This document shows positions 1-13,540 of a DNA stretch of 64,000 nucleotides, piece after piece. The stretch lies in NCBI GenBank assembly GCA_016802295.1, contig JAESIW010000020.1, positions 5,544,062 to 5,608,061 on the forward strand. Direction: 5' to 3'. Within the stretch, counting starts at the first letter, position 1. Each line of letters starts with the position of its first letter. The stretch comes from Brachionus rotundiformis. Lineage: Eukaryota; Rotifera; Eurotatoria; Ploima; Brachionidae. A program made the position numbers and the translations under genes. The notes beneath the pieces are model-generated. The model had not been told where the DNA came from and made no database searches. It saw only the letters and a program-made list of their open reading frames with translations.

Positions 1-560
1 TTTTCTTTTTGAAATCGGCTCTAAAAGTTGAACTCTTTTTTTGTTTACATTTCTTTTCTCGTGTAAACTTGAAACAAAATCGCTTAACTCTGAATTTTCA
101 TTAAAGCGGTTACAAATTTTAATTTTAATAACTAAAAAAACTTATATCCAAAATGATTAGGTTTTATTTTTTTAAATATTTTTAAAAATTTTAATTTGTA
201 CCGTTTTTTGATATATTAATCTTTATAATGCTAAAATTTTTTGTTTTATTCTTATAGGTTACTATTAAGTTTGAAAAAAAAAAATAATTTATTATTTTTA
301 ATTTAAATAAAGTTTTTTTCAACTTTCATTTCATAAAACATAGAAAATATATCTTTTTTTATTTTGCCCAGAGTATTGAATAGTTATAATTAAATTAAAT
401 GAATATGCCATTAGTTATATTCAAGATGGAAATTATTCCTAAAAGTTAATTTATCTTTAGTAAAATATAATTTAATATATGCATACTTGAGAATAAATTT
501 TGGGATAATTAGTCTCTAAAAATATAAATTCGAAAATTTTATTGTTTTTAAAAGAAAAGA
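1..560. other. AT-rich intergenic DNA upstream of GEMIN8
   Basis: No reading frame with protein-like composition is visible on either strand. It holds poly(A)/poly(T) runs and presumably the promoter of the GEMIN8 gene that starts at 561. I see no clear TATA box or other site I would defend. Confidence 0.5.
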
Positions 561-1283
561 ATGAGTTGGTACCATGATAAAAAATACGATTTTTACTGGC
601 AAAATTATAACGCATTTAAGCGAAATGGTAAATTTATTAATTTGTCTAATTGTTTACTCAGAAACATCTATAAAATAGATCCAAAAACAGTGAAATTTTT
701 AAAAAACTATAATAAAGTATTTGAAGCAAGTAAAAAAGCTCATTTGGAAACCATGGACATTTTATCTAATTTTAATTGGAGTACTAATAATCAAATAAAT
801 TCAGAAGAATACATGGAACCAGCTAAAGAAGATTTAGAGTTTGAAATTAATGCTGATTTAATCAAATTTTATGAAGAAAGTCTAAAATTTAAACGACAAA
901 GACGTAAAATTTCGAAAATTAAATAATATCTTGGCAAAGGGCTAAACTTTTTTCAGAGAAAGAAAAAACAAACAAAACAAAATTAGATAATACTGAACAC
1001 ATTTCCGGTGAACAATGTAAATTTTAGCTCATTTATAGAAATAAATTTGCATCAATTTAAGTTAATAATTTAAGTGAACCTTAACTCTCTAGTAGGTTCT
1101 TCCAATGCTCCATTGGAAAGAGCTGGTCTTAAGAGAGAAGAAGAATTGAAGCGTTTATATGGAAATAGAGCAAAAGAAATCCAATTTCTTGAGACAAATC
1201 TACAAATGATTCATGATAAAAATTATGATTTGTACCAGCCTAAGTATTGGCCAAGCATGCCTTTACGAATAAAATTCGATTAA
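561..1283 (+). CDS. GEMIN8: Gemin8, SMN-complex subunit (2 exons)
   Basis: Gemin8 is a component of the SMN complex, which loads Sm proteins onto snRNAs in the cytoplasm and gems. Two exons, 561-903 and 1075-1283, join in phase 1 across a 171-nt GT-AG intron and give about 183 residues. The N-terminal block (WYHDKKYDFYWQNY) matches the family W...YW..Y region. The C-terminal exon has the diagnostic KREEELKRLYGNRAKEIQ and QPKYWPSMPLRIKF blocks that end vertebrate Gemin8. The protein is shorter than the human one because the low-complexity middle is reduced. ATG 561 is the first in-frame Met. The stop lies 62 bp from the convergent stop of the Ig gene, and AATAAA-like motifs follow immediately, so the 3' UTRs probably overlap. 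Confidence 0.88.
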
Positions 1284-1345
1284 ATAAAAATAAATTTTTA
1301 TTTTAATTAATTTAAAAAATCTAAATCTAAAATTAACAAAAAAAG

Positions 1346-4300
1346 CTAATATAATGATTTAGGTCTATTGATCATTATTTGTTGTGATTCTTTGCCAAAT
1401 TGGTTTGAAGCTACGCACTCATAAGCTCCGTAATCATATGGCTGAACGTCTTTAATACTCAGAATATTATTCCTAATTTGAACCCTGTCTGACATTTGTT
1501 TTCCATCTACTCTTCTCCATTCAACATGAGGTTCAGGTATGCCAGCTACTACATAGCATTGTGCTGATGGAAATTTTCTATACTCATCTATCATATCTTG
1601 AGACGGACTTATCAATATCTTTGGCTTTTGAACTCTATTTACTTCTACTCTAGTATATTTCACGTCATATTCAGTATCACTATAGTAGGCTTTGCATCCA
1701 TAATCACCGCGATCTTCAACTCTAATTTTGTTAATTTCCAAAATTTCGTCTTTAGGCTCTATGTGAAGTTGTTTATGTAAATCCATTCCAATTTTTTCCC
1801 ATTCATATCTTATATAATCTGACCGCTCTAGACCACATTCCAAAGATATGGTTTCACCTTCGTTGGCAATTGTCATCGGTACTGTCAATATGTTCAATTT
1901 AGTATGAGCTAAATTGCTCTTTAGACCACTTAATTTATTCTCAACTTGGCAGTAATAATTTCCAGCCATACTTAAATTCAGTTGATTGATGAAAAAAGTC
2001 CTATCATTACCTACTATCTTATCTTCTTTGTACCAATTATATTTAAGAAATTTAGTATTTTTGTTCAAATTTTGGGATAAAATGTTGCAATTGAATTCAA
2101 TGGAGTAGCCTTCAGTTAGATGAGGATCCTTAGGCTCAATTTCAACCTGGTAATTTACCTTTTTTTCTTGTACCAATAGAGTTACTGAATCACTTTTTCG
2201 CAATGGATATATATTTGCCACACATTTTATCTCTCCACTTTGTTCTTTTTTCACATTTTTTATTTTCAATACATTTTCTGATATTTCAAAATTAGAATTT
2301 TTACTCAAACCAATTAAGGTATTATTTAAAAACCATTCAATATTTGTAAACAAATTGGTAATTCCTATTAAATTGCACTTAATTTCAGTACTATCGCCTT
2401 CAATTAACTCAATTACATCATCAGATATCTCGACTTCAAAATCATCATTGCTGATTCTCCTTTCCTTTAGATCATAAAATTTTTTTTTTATTTCATATTT
2501 GTTCTTAGCTTTGCATTCATAAATACCATATATATTTGTATCGTTTTTATTTATAATTATTTCGATATGACTACCTTGATATTTGTGAGTTGTGTATTCG
2601 TCAAAGTCTTGGTTAATTTTAGACCATTCTAATTCTGGAGTTGGATATCCATTTTTAATAAAGCATTCAATTAAATAGAAATTTTCATTTTCAGAAAATT
2701 CTGTATAAATGTCGATTGGTTCATACTTTTCTACACTTATATCAATATAATCACTTGGTTGTTGAAAATTTGGAGAACTAAATATGTTCATGCATGAATA
2801 TTTTCCACTATGAGATGGTTGAATGTTTGTAATGGTCAGTTTTGTGCCATCTTTCGAAACATGATGATATTCTGAATTTAATTGTCCATCTACCATATAC
2901 CAATTAGGTTGCACAATTGGCTCATTCGATTTAATCAAACATTCTAAAGTTATATTATCATGTTGTTTCAGGACTATCTTTTTATCTTGGGTATTCATAT
3001 TTGATTTGATTTTGATCTCTGTAATTTCTTTTCTCTTTTCAAAAGTATCTACCCGAACCTTTCCAATGTTACTTTTGAGATTTTTGTCAAAAGCTTGACA
3101 AGTATATAATCCTGAGTCTTGCAAAGAAGTGATAGTTAGATTTAAGCTTCCTTGTTTATCAATAATCAAAAAACTGCTTTCTCGAACCAAAGTTCCATCT
3201 TTTTTCCATTCAAACTCTACATTGGTTAAATCTTCATTGTCTTCGAGTATTTCTAATGAGCACAAAATTTCAACTGATTCGCCAATAGATAGATTGGCCA
3301 TTTTTGGATATGTATCCACATAAAGAGACTTTTGTTTGTTCATTCTAATGACTGCAGTATCTTCAACAAAATAGCCTTCCTTGCTTATTGCCCTACATTT
3401 AATTACTCCATGTAAGCTTTGATCTGCGTTTAATACATAAAGCTTGTTACCAACAGCTTTCAAGTTAGTAAAATAGCTAACATCTTGGTCATTTATTAAC
3501 CATTGAATGTTCTGAATCAAATCTTGTTTATAGTTTAAATTTGGATAAGTTTTACACGAAATAACAGTTCTTTGGTTATCTCTAAGCTCATAATAATTTT
3601 TTGGTAATCTGACCAATATTTGATTTTCATATTTTGATTTGATCGTTACATTTAATGTTTTTATTTCAGATAATGTAAAAATTACGCAAAAAAAGGTTCC
3701 ACTATTAAATGCATCAAAGTCTCTGATTTGCAGTAATTCACGTTTTTTGGTTATCTTTTGAGGCCAATAACTCGTGGACCAATTTATCTCAAGAGTCTAC
3801 AAAAAAAATTTTAAAATAAGTGTATTTAAGATATTAAGTTTTTTTTAAAAATTAAAATTGACAAAAGATTAAATAATAGGAAAAAAAATTAAAATTCTTT
3901 TTAGGATTTTGTTCTTGGTCCCTACGTCATTCTGTAAATTTAAATGGTGTACCATAAAGGCCACTGGGAAAGATGACTGTAAAATTATGGTCAAAGAAAA
4001 TTAAACATGTGAAAATAGGACATTGCAGAGAAATATCATGATTCTATCTTTGAATAGAGATTATGTACATGGAATTCAAAATGGATGTGGAAGGAAAAGA
4101 GGAAGTAAAGAAGGGTTTTCAAAAAGGCTAAAAGAATTTGATATTTTTAATAAATAGAATAAGTCAAATAAAATTATTTTATAATAGTGGACCTTTAAAA
4201 CTTATGATTATTTTAGTCAATCAGGACTTGGGAATTAGAGATTTGAAAAAGATTTATATTTAATAACTTAAATTAGCTAAATTTATATCTTGAATAAAGT

Positions 4301-7300
4301 TAAGTTATGTTGAAAGGTTAGATGCGAATAAGTTAAAACTTTTCAAAAAAAAACAAAATATGAGGCTAATTTCATGAAATTATATGACAATGTTTCTATC
4401 ATTACACAAAAACCATACAAAATTAATATCAAAGTATTAAAAAATTAATTCTACCTCACTCTAAATTTATTTTTGATTCAAAGTTTGAATAATACTTACT
4501 TCATTTTTATCATGATTTGATTGACACTCTAGGTCCAAATTATCTCCTATTTCGAGAAATATAGTTTTGTCACTGGTTATAATTTCCTTTCTGACCAAAA
4601 CATTTGATTTTGTAAATGGCAAAGTTTTAAATATTCTGGAAGTTGTGGTGGTAGTGGTTGTAGTGGTACTTGTTGTCGAAGTGGTTGTGATTGTAGTGGT
4701 GCTTGATGTCGAAATGGTAGTGGTTGTACTGGCGCTTACTGTCGAAGTGGTTGTGGTTGTACTAGTGCTTGTTGTTAAAGTTGAAATTGCTGTACTAGAT
4801 TCTTCAAATTTATTTTCCAAGCTGGTAAATTCTAAAATGTCATTTAAATTTTCAGTTTCTGATTCAATTGGAATTTTAGTCGCAGCTGTTAAGCTCAAAG
4901 TGGAAATTTTAGAGGAATTTAAATTCATGGTTGTTTTTAAGGGTGCATCCAGAATAACAGTTACTGGTTTATGAGGTGTTTTACCTATTGGCAAATTTAT
5001 TTCACGAAATCTAATTTCAAATTTATTTTCAGCCACACATTGAAAATTTATTATATCTTGACTATCGGTTCTATTCAAAATCAATTGAACTCCTCCATAA
5101 GAAATTTCTTTTTGAATAAAATCTACCAGAGTATTGTTGCTTTGTTTAATCCATTTTATCTGAGGCTCTGGAAAGCCCTCAAATATACAATCTACAACTA
5201 TTTGAGACTCAAGATCTTTATCATTAACATAGACAAATAATTCGATAGGTTCATATCGTTCAACTTCAATATTTATAAAATCTCTTACAGAATCTACTTT
5301 GGAATCATTAGAATTAGCTAAACATATATAATTATCTGAATCAGACAAATGAGCATTTATAATATTTAAAGTTGAATTTGATGAAACATAAAAATCTGAG
5401 CGACCCGAAATAATGTTTTCTGATACCCATCTTGATTGAATTTTGTGATTTTTTATTTTGTTTGTGATACAACTTACTGTCAAATTATCACCCTCTTTAA
5501 TTCTAATTGTTTTATCACTAATATTAAAATTCGATTCAAATTTTATCTTTATCTCTATTTTTTCATAAACATGAACGATAACTTCTACTTTATTGCTTTT
5601 TTGGATACTTTTAACATCTTTAACTTGACAAGAATATATTCCAGAATCACTCTGAGAAGTCACATTAAATTCAAGGGTTTCATTTATTAAATTTTGCTCA
5701 ATTATTTTACCATCTTTAAACCAATCATACAAAAACTTCTTTGGCCATAAATTATCTTTGTTTTCAATTACACAAGTCAAACTGACCAGAGACCCGGTTG
5801 TAAAATTATTCTTGTCCAAAATTAAATCTACTATAGGCTCTGGATCATATGCATAGACCAAAAGTGCACTTGATTCAGCTTGTTTATCTTCATACCCAGT
5901 GGCACGGCAAGTGATATATCCATTTAAGTCTATGTTTGGATATCGAATGAACAATAAATTACTAAAGCTGTAGAAATTAGGATGGTTAACTATCTCTTTG
6001 TCATTAAAGAACCATCTTATATTTGGTCTTGGGTATCCTTTAGTGAAACAAGTAATAGTTGCTTTATTCTTATTATCTAATTCAATTATTTTTGTTATTA
6101 TATCGGCAGTTGGTGGCTCTGGTTTTCCTTTTTAAGAAAAAATTTCTCAGTTTAACAATTATATCAAAAAGTATAAATAATTTACTCTTAACAACCAGGT
6201 TGATAATAACACTCTCTATTTTTCTATCATTTTTATTTTCTATTTTACATTCGTATTGTCCTTCATTTTTAAAGTCCAGATTTTCTATCTCTAAAATGCT
6301 GGCCTTAGCTTTTACATTTGATGGAAATTCTTTGTGAAATTTGGCTTCCCATGCAAACGTAAGGTCATTCTAAAAAACAAATTTTCATAAAAAAGAGAGC
6401 AATTTCATCTTATAGTAATTAAATTTATTTAATTTAAAAAGTAAAAAAAAAAAATTAATTTACTTTATTGGAGTAGCGATACGAGTTGCATATTATTTGA
6501 ATATTTGAACCAGTGTGAAACTCATAATTGGCGCTGCTATTTATGTTCAGGGACAAATTGGCTATTACTGGGACAAAAGTGGTTGTAGTTTTTGTAGTAG
6601 TAGTAGTTGTTGTTTTTGCGTTTTGTAAGTAAGTATCATTTGAACCTTAAGAAATATTTCTTAAGACTTTTTTCATAAAAATTAGAATTATTTTACCAAA
6701 ATATAATTCCTGAAAAACTGTATCAAAGTCATTTTTAGCCATACATTTATAAGTACCATAATTGGATTCATCGGTTAGAATGATTGAAATTGAATACAAC
6801 TGTGGACTGATTATTTCTTCAACAACATTTTCTAATTCAAGACCATTTTTGGTCCAAGAAAGTGTTGCATTTGGCAAACCTTTAATTAAATTGCACTCAA
6901 GTTTTAGCATATCATTTTGATAAAATCTATCTATTTTAATATCCAATTGTTCGTATACAAGAACAAAAAGCTTGATAGCCGAGACAAACTCTTTTTGAGT
7001 ATCATTCTTTACAAAACATTCATAGGATCCACTTTGATTTTGCTTCATTTGATTTAAAATAAGTTCTTTTCCAATCTTTTCACTTTGACCATTTAATGTT
7101 GTTATATTCCAATAGACTAAGTCATCATTAGCATCCACTTGGCAATTCAGAGTTACATTATCCAATATTTTCACTACCATCTTGCCATTTAAATAATCAA
7201 TTTTGTAATTAGATTGTATTTTTTCTGAATTCTGATTGAGCAAAACTGTAATATTTGTGTTGGCAAGATTGCTTTTTCTCTCACCGTCAAACACTTGACA

Positions 7301-10300
7301 ACTATAGATTCCAGTTTCATTTATTGACCGAGCTTTGAAATTTAACTTTGATTGATCAAATCCATCCAAAACAGTTTCATTCTGGTACCAAACATATTTT
7401 AAATTATTTTTATTATTAGTGTTATCTTGAACAATATCACAACTTAAACTAATATTATATCCAGTTGAAACTATGGCTGATGATGGATCAATTATGACCA
7501 AAATTCTGTCATCAGTAACAGTTACTATTGTGCTATCCTCAGCAAAAGTGTTGTCTTTGCCAATTGCCCTACATTTTATTTCACCATTTGTATTCTCATT
7601 TGCATTCTTGATAATTAAAAAATTTCCATTAATTTCAAAATTTTCGTCTTCATCTACTAATTCGTTTTTAAATAACCAATTGACTTTTGGCTCAGGGTAA
7701 CCATCAACTTTGCATTCAATAGTCTTACTTTGACCATAGAACAAATTAATATCTTTATTTTGTAGAAAAGCTGTAGGTTTTTTTATCCCTCCTTTAAATA
7801 AATAATAAATAAATTAAAAAAAAATGATTTTTTTTTAATTTCCAACTTACCTTTGATTATAAGAGTCAAAGTTAAATTTTTATTCAAAAAATCTCCATAT
7901 TTACAAACGTAATCATCCTGGTTATTTATATTAAATTGATTAATTATCAATTTGTTATAATCTCTATCGATATTTTTAAGAAATTTAACCGCACTTTTTT
8001 TCATCCAAAAAAAATTTGACGAAAACTAAAAAGATATTTTAAAATAAAAAAATTGAATCCTAATTTTTAAAATCTTACATCATTTATTTCTTTTTCAGTA
8101 ATACAATATATGACCAAATTGCTACCATTTTCGACTTCCAAAGTAGTATCAGTTTTTACAACTATTTCTTGTGTTTTGTTTTCAATCATAGATAAGGTTG
8201 TAGAGGTGAATATTTCTTTGTATGAGACGACTATTTCTACATAATTTGGCTTGGTTTTTTCATTCTCGGAGAAGCAAGTATAATTACCACTATCTTGAGC
8301 TTGTGAATTATCTAAAATCAAAAGTCCTTTGTCAATCGAAAGACTTGAATTATCCTTTAACCAAAAGACAGTTTCATTTTGAGGACTAAAACATTGGACT
8401 TCCAAATAGGAGCCTGATTCGATTTCTAACAAATTATTTCTAATCTCTATATTTGATGAAAAATTAACTCTTTCAATCTTTTTAATTATAAGCGGAATTG
8501 TTATAGATTCAAATATTCCATCTTGGTCTGCTCTACAGGATACTGATCCATTCATTTCTAGCAACGCATGATTCACTATCAAAATACTATCTTTTACAAC
8601 CACTTGATCAAAATTTTCAGCTTTTTGATCATTTATAAACCATTCTTTTTTTACATCTTGATCAGTTGAACAAATTAATTCAAATGAATCTTCTTTATGT
8701 ATCTCGATTTTTTCCTTATTTAAACCAAGTTGTATTTGATTAATAATTTCGAATGGTAAAGTTTTGATTGAGTAACGATACAATATCCTGCATTCGTAGC
8801 TACCGAAACTTTCCAAATTAAACTTTTTTAGTCTAATTGTAGAAATTTTTTTTAATGGATTTAAATTGATGATGTAATTTTGAATATCAAAATCTTCATT
8901 ATTTTCCAACAGGTCACCATTTTGATTGTACCATTGAATTTCTAAATTATGTGAAAAGTCCTCAATATTTGTGATAGCTAAACATGTTTGATTTATTTGA
9001 TCATTTATTTTGCTTCTTGTAATTATTTCTTTTTTCAAAAATCCGTTTATCTCTATTCCTCCATTGTCAACCATTAAAATATCAATTTTGGACTGATTTT
9101 TTTCATCATTGGAACATACATAGCTACCACAATTCAATAAGTCAAAATTAGAAAACTCTAATTTATCTGTTAAAGATGCATTTGGCTTAAAAAAATGATA
9201 AAATAACAAATTAATCTAATAATTTTGTGACCAATTATAAAAACTATAAAAAAATTTATCTATTTGGAACATTCAAAAGTTTTAGAATTCCAAATGTTAT
9301 TTATTTTAGTTAAAAAGCATCTTTTTTTAACTTGAATAAAGCTATTCCATAAAAATATAAAACTATTTTAATTATCAGTTTTTAGTTTTTTTTTCAATTT
9401 TTAGACCAAGAAGAAAATAATTAGACTTAATGCTTACAAACTTTTAAATATCTTGTCCAGCTATTTAAATAATTTGATCAAATTAAATTAAATCTTTATT
9501 ATTTTATCGATTTTGATTTGATTACTATTAATTTTTTAAACTAGCTTTATAAAAGCTTATTTCAATCTCTTTAATTTTTTTAAATAGAATATTTTAGTGA
9601 TAATTCTCAAAATAAAGAACACTAGTTGTTATAATTGGACAAAAATTCATTTTTCAAATAACTTTACCTGACCAATTTTCTTCCATTCTGATTCTTTACA
9701 ATTCAGAGAAAAACTTGATCCTTTAGCAATATACAATTCATATGCATTTTCTATTATTTAATAAATAAATTTTTGAATAAGATAATAAATTTAGTATTTA
9801 ACTCAAAATTACCAACAATAATTTCAATTGATTTTGGCTTTATAATTAATGAAGGATTTAATAAACTATATCCTATACACTTATAGACACCGGCATCAAT
9901 TAAACTTGCGTTAATTATTTCATGACTTATCATATTATTACTTGATGTTTTGATTACATACTTAATTAAAATTAAAATAAAATCTTAGTTTAAAATTTCC
10001 CAATTTTACATCATTCTTATAAAGAATTAACGTGTATTGGCTAGCCTTGTCTGAAATTGAGCAATTAAACCCAAATGACTCATTAGCCTCAAGTTTTTTG
10101 ACTCCCTTAGAAAATGAGATATCAATTTCAATGCCTAAATTATAAAATTAAAATCTGAAACATATTCATTATATCTATTTTACTATCTTCATCTGAGATG
10201 ACTTCAAATTTTGAGCTCTGAACCAAATTTTTAACATGAGATTGACACTCATATACACCAAAATCCTCGATGCTTAATTCTTCAATTCTAAGAATCGAAA

Positions 10301-12444
10301 TTGTCTTTACTTCTTGTCTGGGAAAGCTGATTGTTTCAATCGAAATTCGTTTATTTGGTTCAATTATCTTGAAATTATAAAAAATAAAAATTGTCTTTAT
10401 TAATCAAATTACTTCTTGATATTTATTAAGCCATTTAATTTGAAGATTGTTTCCATTAGATTGACCAACACAAACTTGATACAAAGTTTCACCAACTTTC
10501 ATTTTAATCTTTTGGTTCAACAATTCATTTTTTAATTCAATTATTTTATTGAATTGAGGTTTGACATTTAGTGTTTTCTTTTGGAGTGTTGAGTTGCCTA
10601 TTCGGCATTCATAATCACCAGAGTCATCTATCATGAGGCTATTGAATACGAAAACTCCTTTGGCAGAAATTTTGGTCCATTTATCTAGCTAAATTTAAGA
10701 TTATTTTCTGAGCAACTATCACAATATTCGCTCTTACCGAATCCAATTTGAACCATTGAGCTTTACTTTCATTTAAGGAGCAATTTAATGTAAATTTTTC
10801 ATTTTCAAGCCCATAAACCTGATTTTTTTTTTCAACCAAAACATTAAATATTGTATGCTGAAAATGTTTATTATCCAACGAATAGCCTTGGCATAAGTAT
10901 TCACCTTGGTCATTTTCGGTAGAATTTTTTATTTGAATGCTAAGTGACTTGTTAGCTGTAGAGACCAATAACTCCTAAATTTTATTATTAATAATTCATA
11001 TTTATACCTATTAATTAAAAATTTTAAATATTACTTTATTTTTATACAAATTAATAGTAGCTAATGAAGAATTAGTATTTTCTTCGCCAAAAAAGCAATC
11101 GAGATTTAGCTCATCGCCTTCTTTCGCTTTAACCAATTTATCTCTTGGTTTTAGTTTTACATCATGTTTTTTTTCTTCAATTAATTAAAATTAAATTTTT
11201 TATTCTAATGAATAATTGGGATTACTTAAAACTTCCACATAAACTGATGTTAGGTTATAAAATTTCTCATCAAAAGAAAATCCAAGGCAAACATAAGTAC
11301 CTTGGTCATTTTCTTGCACATTTTCAATAATATATTTGACAAAAGATGAATTAGAATATTTTACAAAATCCTAAAATAAACATGTTTAATTCCTAAAATT
11401 GATAAATAAAAATATAATACTTTATTTTTATAAATAATTGAATAAAGACGTGAAATTGATCTGGAAATTGATGCACACGAAAGATCAAGATTTTCACCTT
11501 GCTCAATTTTTATAGATGTTACAACATTTAAAAAATTTACATCAATTTTATGATCTAAAATAGAATTCAATTACTAAAGAACAATAAAATAAAATATTAA
11601 ATTTACCGGATATTTTTTCTTCATCAATAGATAAATCAGTGGGCATGTAAACAAGTGTTGTCTCGAATTCTGTCACATTTTCAGTCAAATTTTGCATGGT
11701 CAAGTTCTCATTTGAAATTGCAGAAACATTGTCAGAATTATCAAAATATGATTCTGATTCATTTTCGTAGCTATATTCTGTTGTAAAATTATACATTAAA
11801 TTATCTATTTGTATTGTATTATTTAATTCATTTGTTTCATTTGAAAAAAGAACAGTTTGGTAATCCAAATCCTTATTTATCACACTTTCATTTGCGACAT
11901 TTGTCTGATTATTTTCCACTACAATCTGGTTCTCTACGCCTAATGCTACATACTGTTCAAGATTTGACGTAGTTGTAAAATCTGATTCATTATCTGTATC
12001 TGTTATTTGTAAATCAGTCCCATTTTTTGTTTGATTTTCTGTTTCAAATAAGATTGAATTTTCAGTACTTAGATTTGTACTTTCAACCGGAGACTCTAAA
12101 TCTGTATTACTATCTTTAAAAAAGAAATTAAATAAATTTTGAATTTCGTCTTGGAAATTGCTTTCTCTATTTTTTTCTTTTTCCGATTTGGAAGCAAGAT
12201 TTTGGAATCCAAAATCTTGAATTGAATTCTCATTCGAATCAGTATTGTTTACAAATTGTTCTGACCAAAGTGAACTATTTTCGTTGACGTCATAAATTGT
12301 GTCGTCAAATCCAACTCCTGACTGAAAAAGAGAGATGTGAACCAAGTTTTAATTATTTATTTAAATTACCTCGGATATTTTAACTGTAAGAGAAAGTAAA
12401 TATATTGATAAAAAAATAAAGATTCTTGGCTTTAAGCTAGCCAT
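1346..12444 (-). CDS. Giant secreted multi-Ig-domain protein (18 exons, about 3,027 aa)
   Basis: Probable extracellular matrix or secreted adhesion protein. Exons, phase-checked: 12444-12370, 12321-11607, 11554-11421, 11370-11226, 11174-11035, 10974-10738, 10688-10413, 10367-10184, 10134-10010, 9960-9813, 9750-9668, 9185-8079, 8025-7851, 7791-6697, 6645-6464, 6369-6186, 6127-4500, 3796-1346. Exon 1 encodes a signal peptide (MASLKPRIFIFLSIYLLSLT). Exon 2 encodes an acidic Asn/Ser/Thr-rich region with many N-glycosylation sequons. About 28 Ig folds follow, counted from Cys...Trp...(D/N)SGxYxC patterns. The protein ends within an Ig domain, with no transmembrane helix and no GPI signal, so I infer it is soluble. 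Architecture resembles hemicentin-like arrays, but I see no VWA, TSP or EGF modules, so no orthology is claimed. Early Ig domains are split by introns, while the last exon alone carries about 8.5 domains. Confidence 0.85.
2160..7791 (-). repeat. Three tandem copies of a five-Ig supra-repeat
   Basis: Within the Ig gene, domains 11-15 (about 7791-6186), 16-20 (6127-3640) and 21-25 (about 3630-2160) repeat as blocks. In each block domain 1 ends with a CRA(I/T) strand, domain 2 has (S)G(I/L)Y(S/T)CQ, and domain 4 is introduced by YE(Q/P)(L/I) and contains a P-x-P-x-x-x-W or related motif and an (A)KN/AEN ending. This is read directly from the translation. The block copies are diverged, so the duplication is old. 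Confidence 0.7.
4636..4800 (-). repeat. Thr/Ser-rich mucin-like linker in the Ig gene
   Basis: A GT/CA-rich low-complexity tract encodes about 55 residues almost entirely Thr and Ser, between Ig domains 19 and 20. A shorter Thr tract sits at the equivalent place between domains 14 and 15 (about 6570-6620). Expected to be heavily O-glycosylated and extended, and likely length-polymorphic. Confidence 0.75.
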
Positions 12445-13540
12445 AGTATGAGTATTGCCTTTATTTAATTAGCGGTATTTATTAAAGTCAAGTCAAGTCT
12501 TTTTTGGAACAAAATAAAAAATTTAAACTATAGTTTAATGATTTACTAAGATTTTATACACATTTTTATTTAAAATTGAGTAATATTCTTTTATCACTTA
12601 AGCCAGTCATATTTATTCAATTAAAAATTTGCATCAAATGCATTCTCACTATTTCTGGCATTAAATATTAAGAGAACGGATAATTAATAAACATTTCTTT
12701 AGATATTCAAACATTTTAAAAAATTGGAATTAATTAAAATTTAATTAAAGCAAGAGGAGGACACTTATCATTTGGGACCAATTTATCTTACTCATAAAAG
12801 TTGTAAAGTTTTTACAACCAGCGTTTGAATGTTTAAAAGGCTGTTTATGATTAGAATTTATTTCAAAAATATAAAAATTTAATAAAAAATTAAATAAAAA
12901 AACTATTTTGATGATTTATGTCAAATCGCTATAATTAAAAACATTAATGCTTTTTAAAAAAATACTATTAAATGTATATTTATATACATTTATACGAATA
13001 CAAGCCACTATTTTTAAATAAAATTACTATTAGATATTTAAAATTAAAAAAAAATAAAACATAATAAAAGAAATACTTAATTAACCTTAGAATCTGGATG
13101 TAAAATGGACATGTTGACAAACTAAATGATTTTCTTACAAGAATTCAAAGACAAAAAAATTGAATTGTAGGGAAATGTTAATTAATTATTAGATTGTTAA
13201 AAATTATTTTTAAAAAATACGCAGATATTTATACTTTTTGATTATTTTTGATAGAAATAAAAGGACATTGAATAAAAATTTGATTTAATTATTTTCAACT
13301 AAAAGTTAATTTATTTTTTCTAACTAAAATATAATTCTATTGCTATAATTTTCATCTATAATAATGTAATTTAAATTATAAAAATTTATTTATGTGTATT
13401 TTTGAGTATTTATATAATTTATTTATTTAAAAATGTTACTAACATTCAAATGATTAAAATGATTTTAATCATAGTCAATTCGAATTGATTGTAAAACATT
13501 TCAATTTATTTATTTTATTTTATTCAAATTTTATAGAATA
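12445..13540. other. Divergent intergenic region between the Ig gene and the PIGX-like gene
   Basis: About 1.1 kb of AT-rich DNA between two genes transcribed away from each other. It must contain both promoters. No coding frame, RNA gene or repeat stands out. Confidence 0.5.

Noticed and set aside
4567..4974. Val-rich plus-strand ORF
   Set aside because: Antisense shadow of the Thr-rich linker of the Ig gene.
13000..13540. Extra Ig-gene exon or separate gene upstream of the signal-peptide exon
   Set aside because: No open frame with matching splice phase. The ATG at 12444 followed by a clear signal peptide is a sufficient start.
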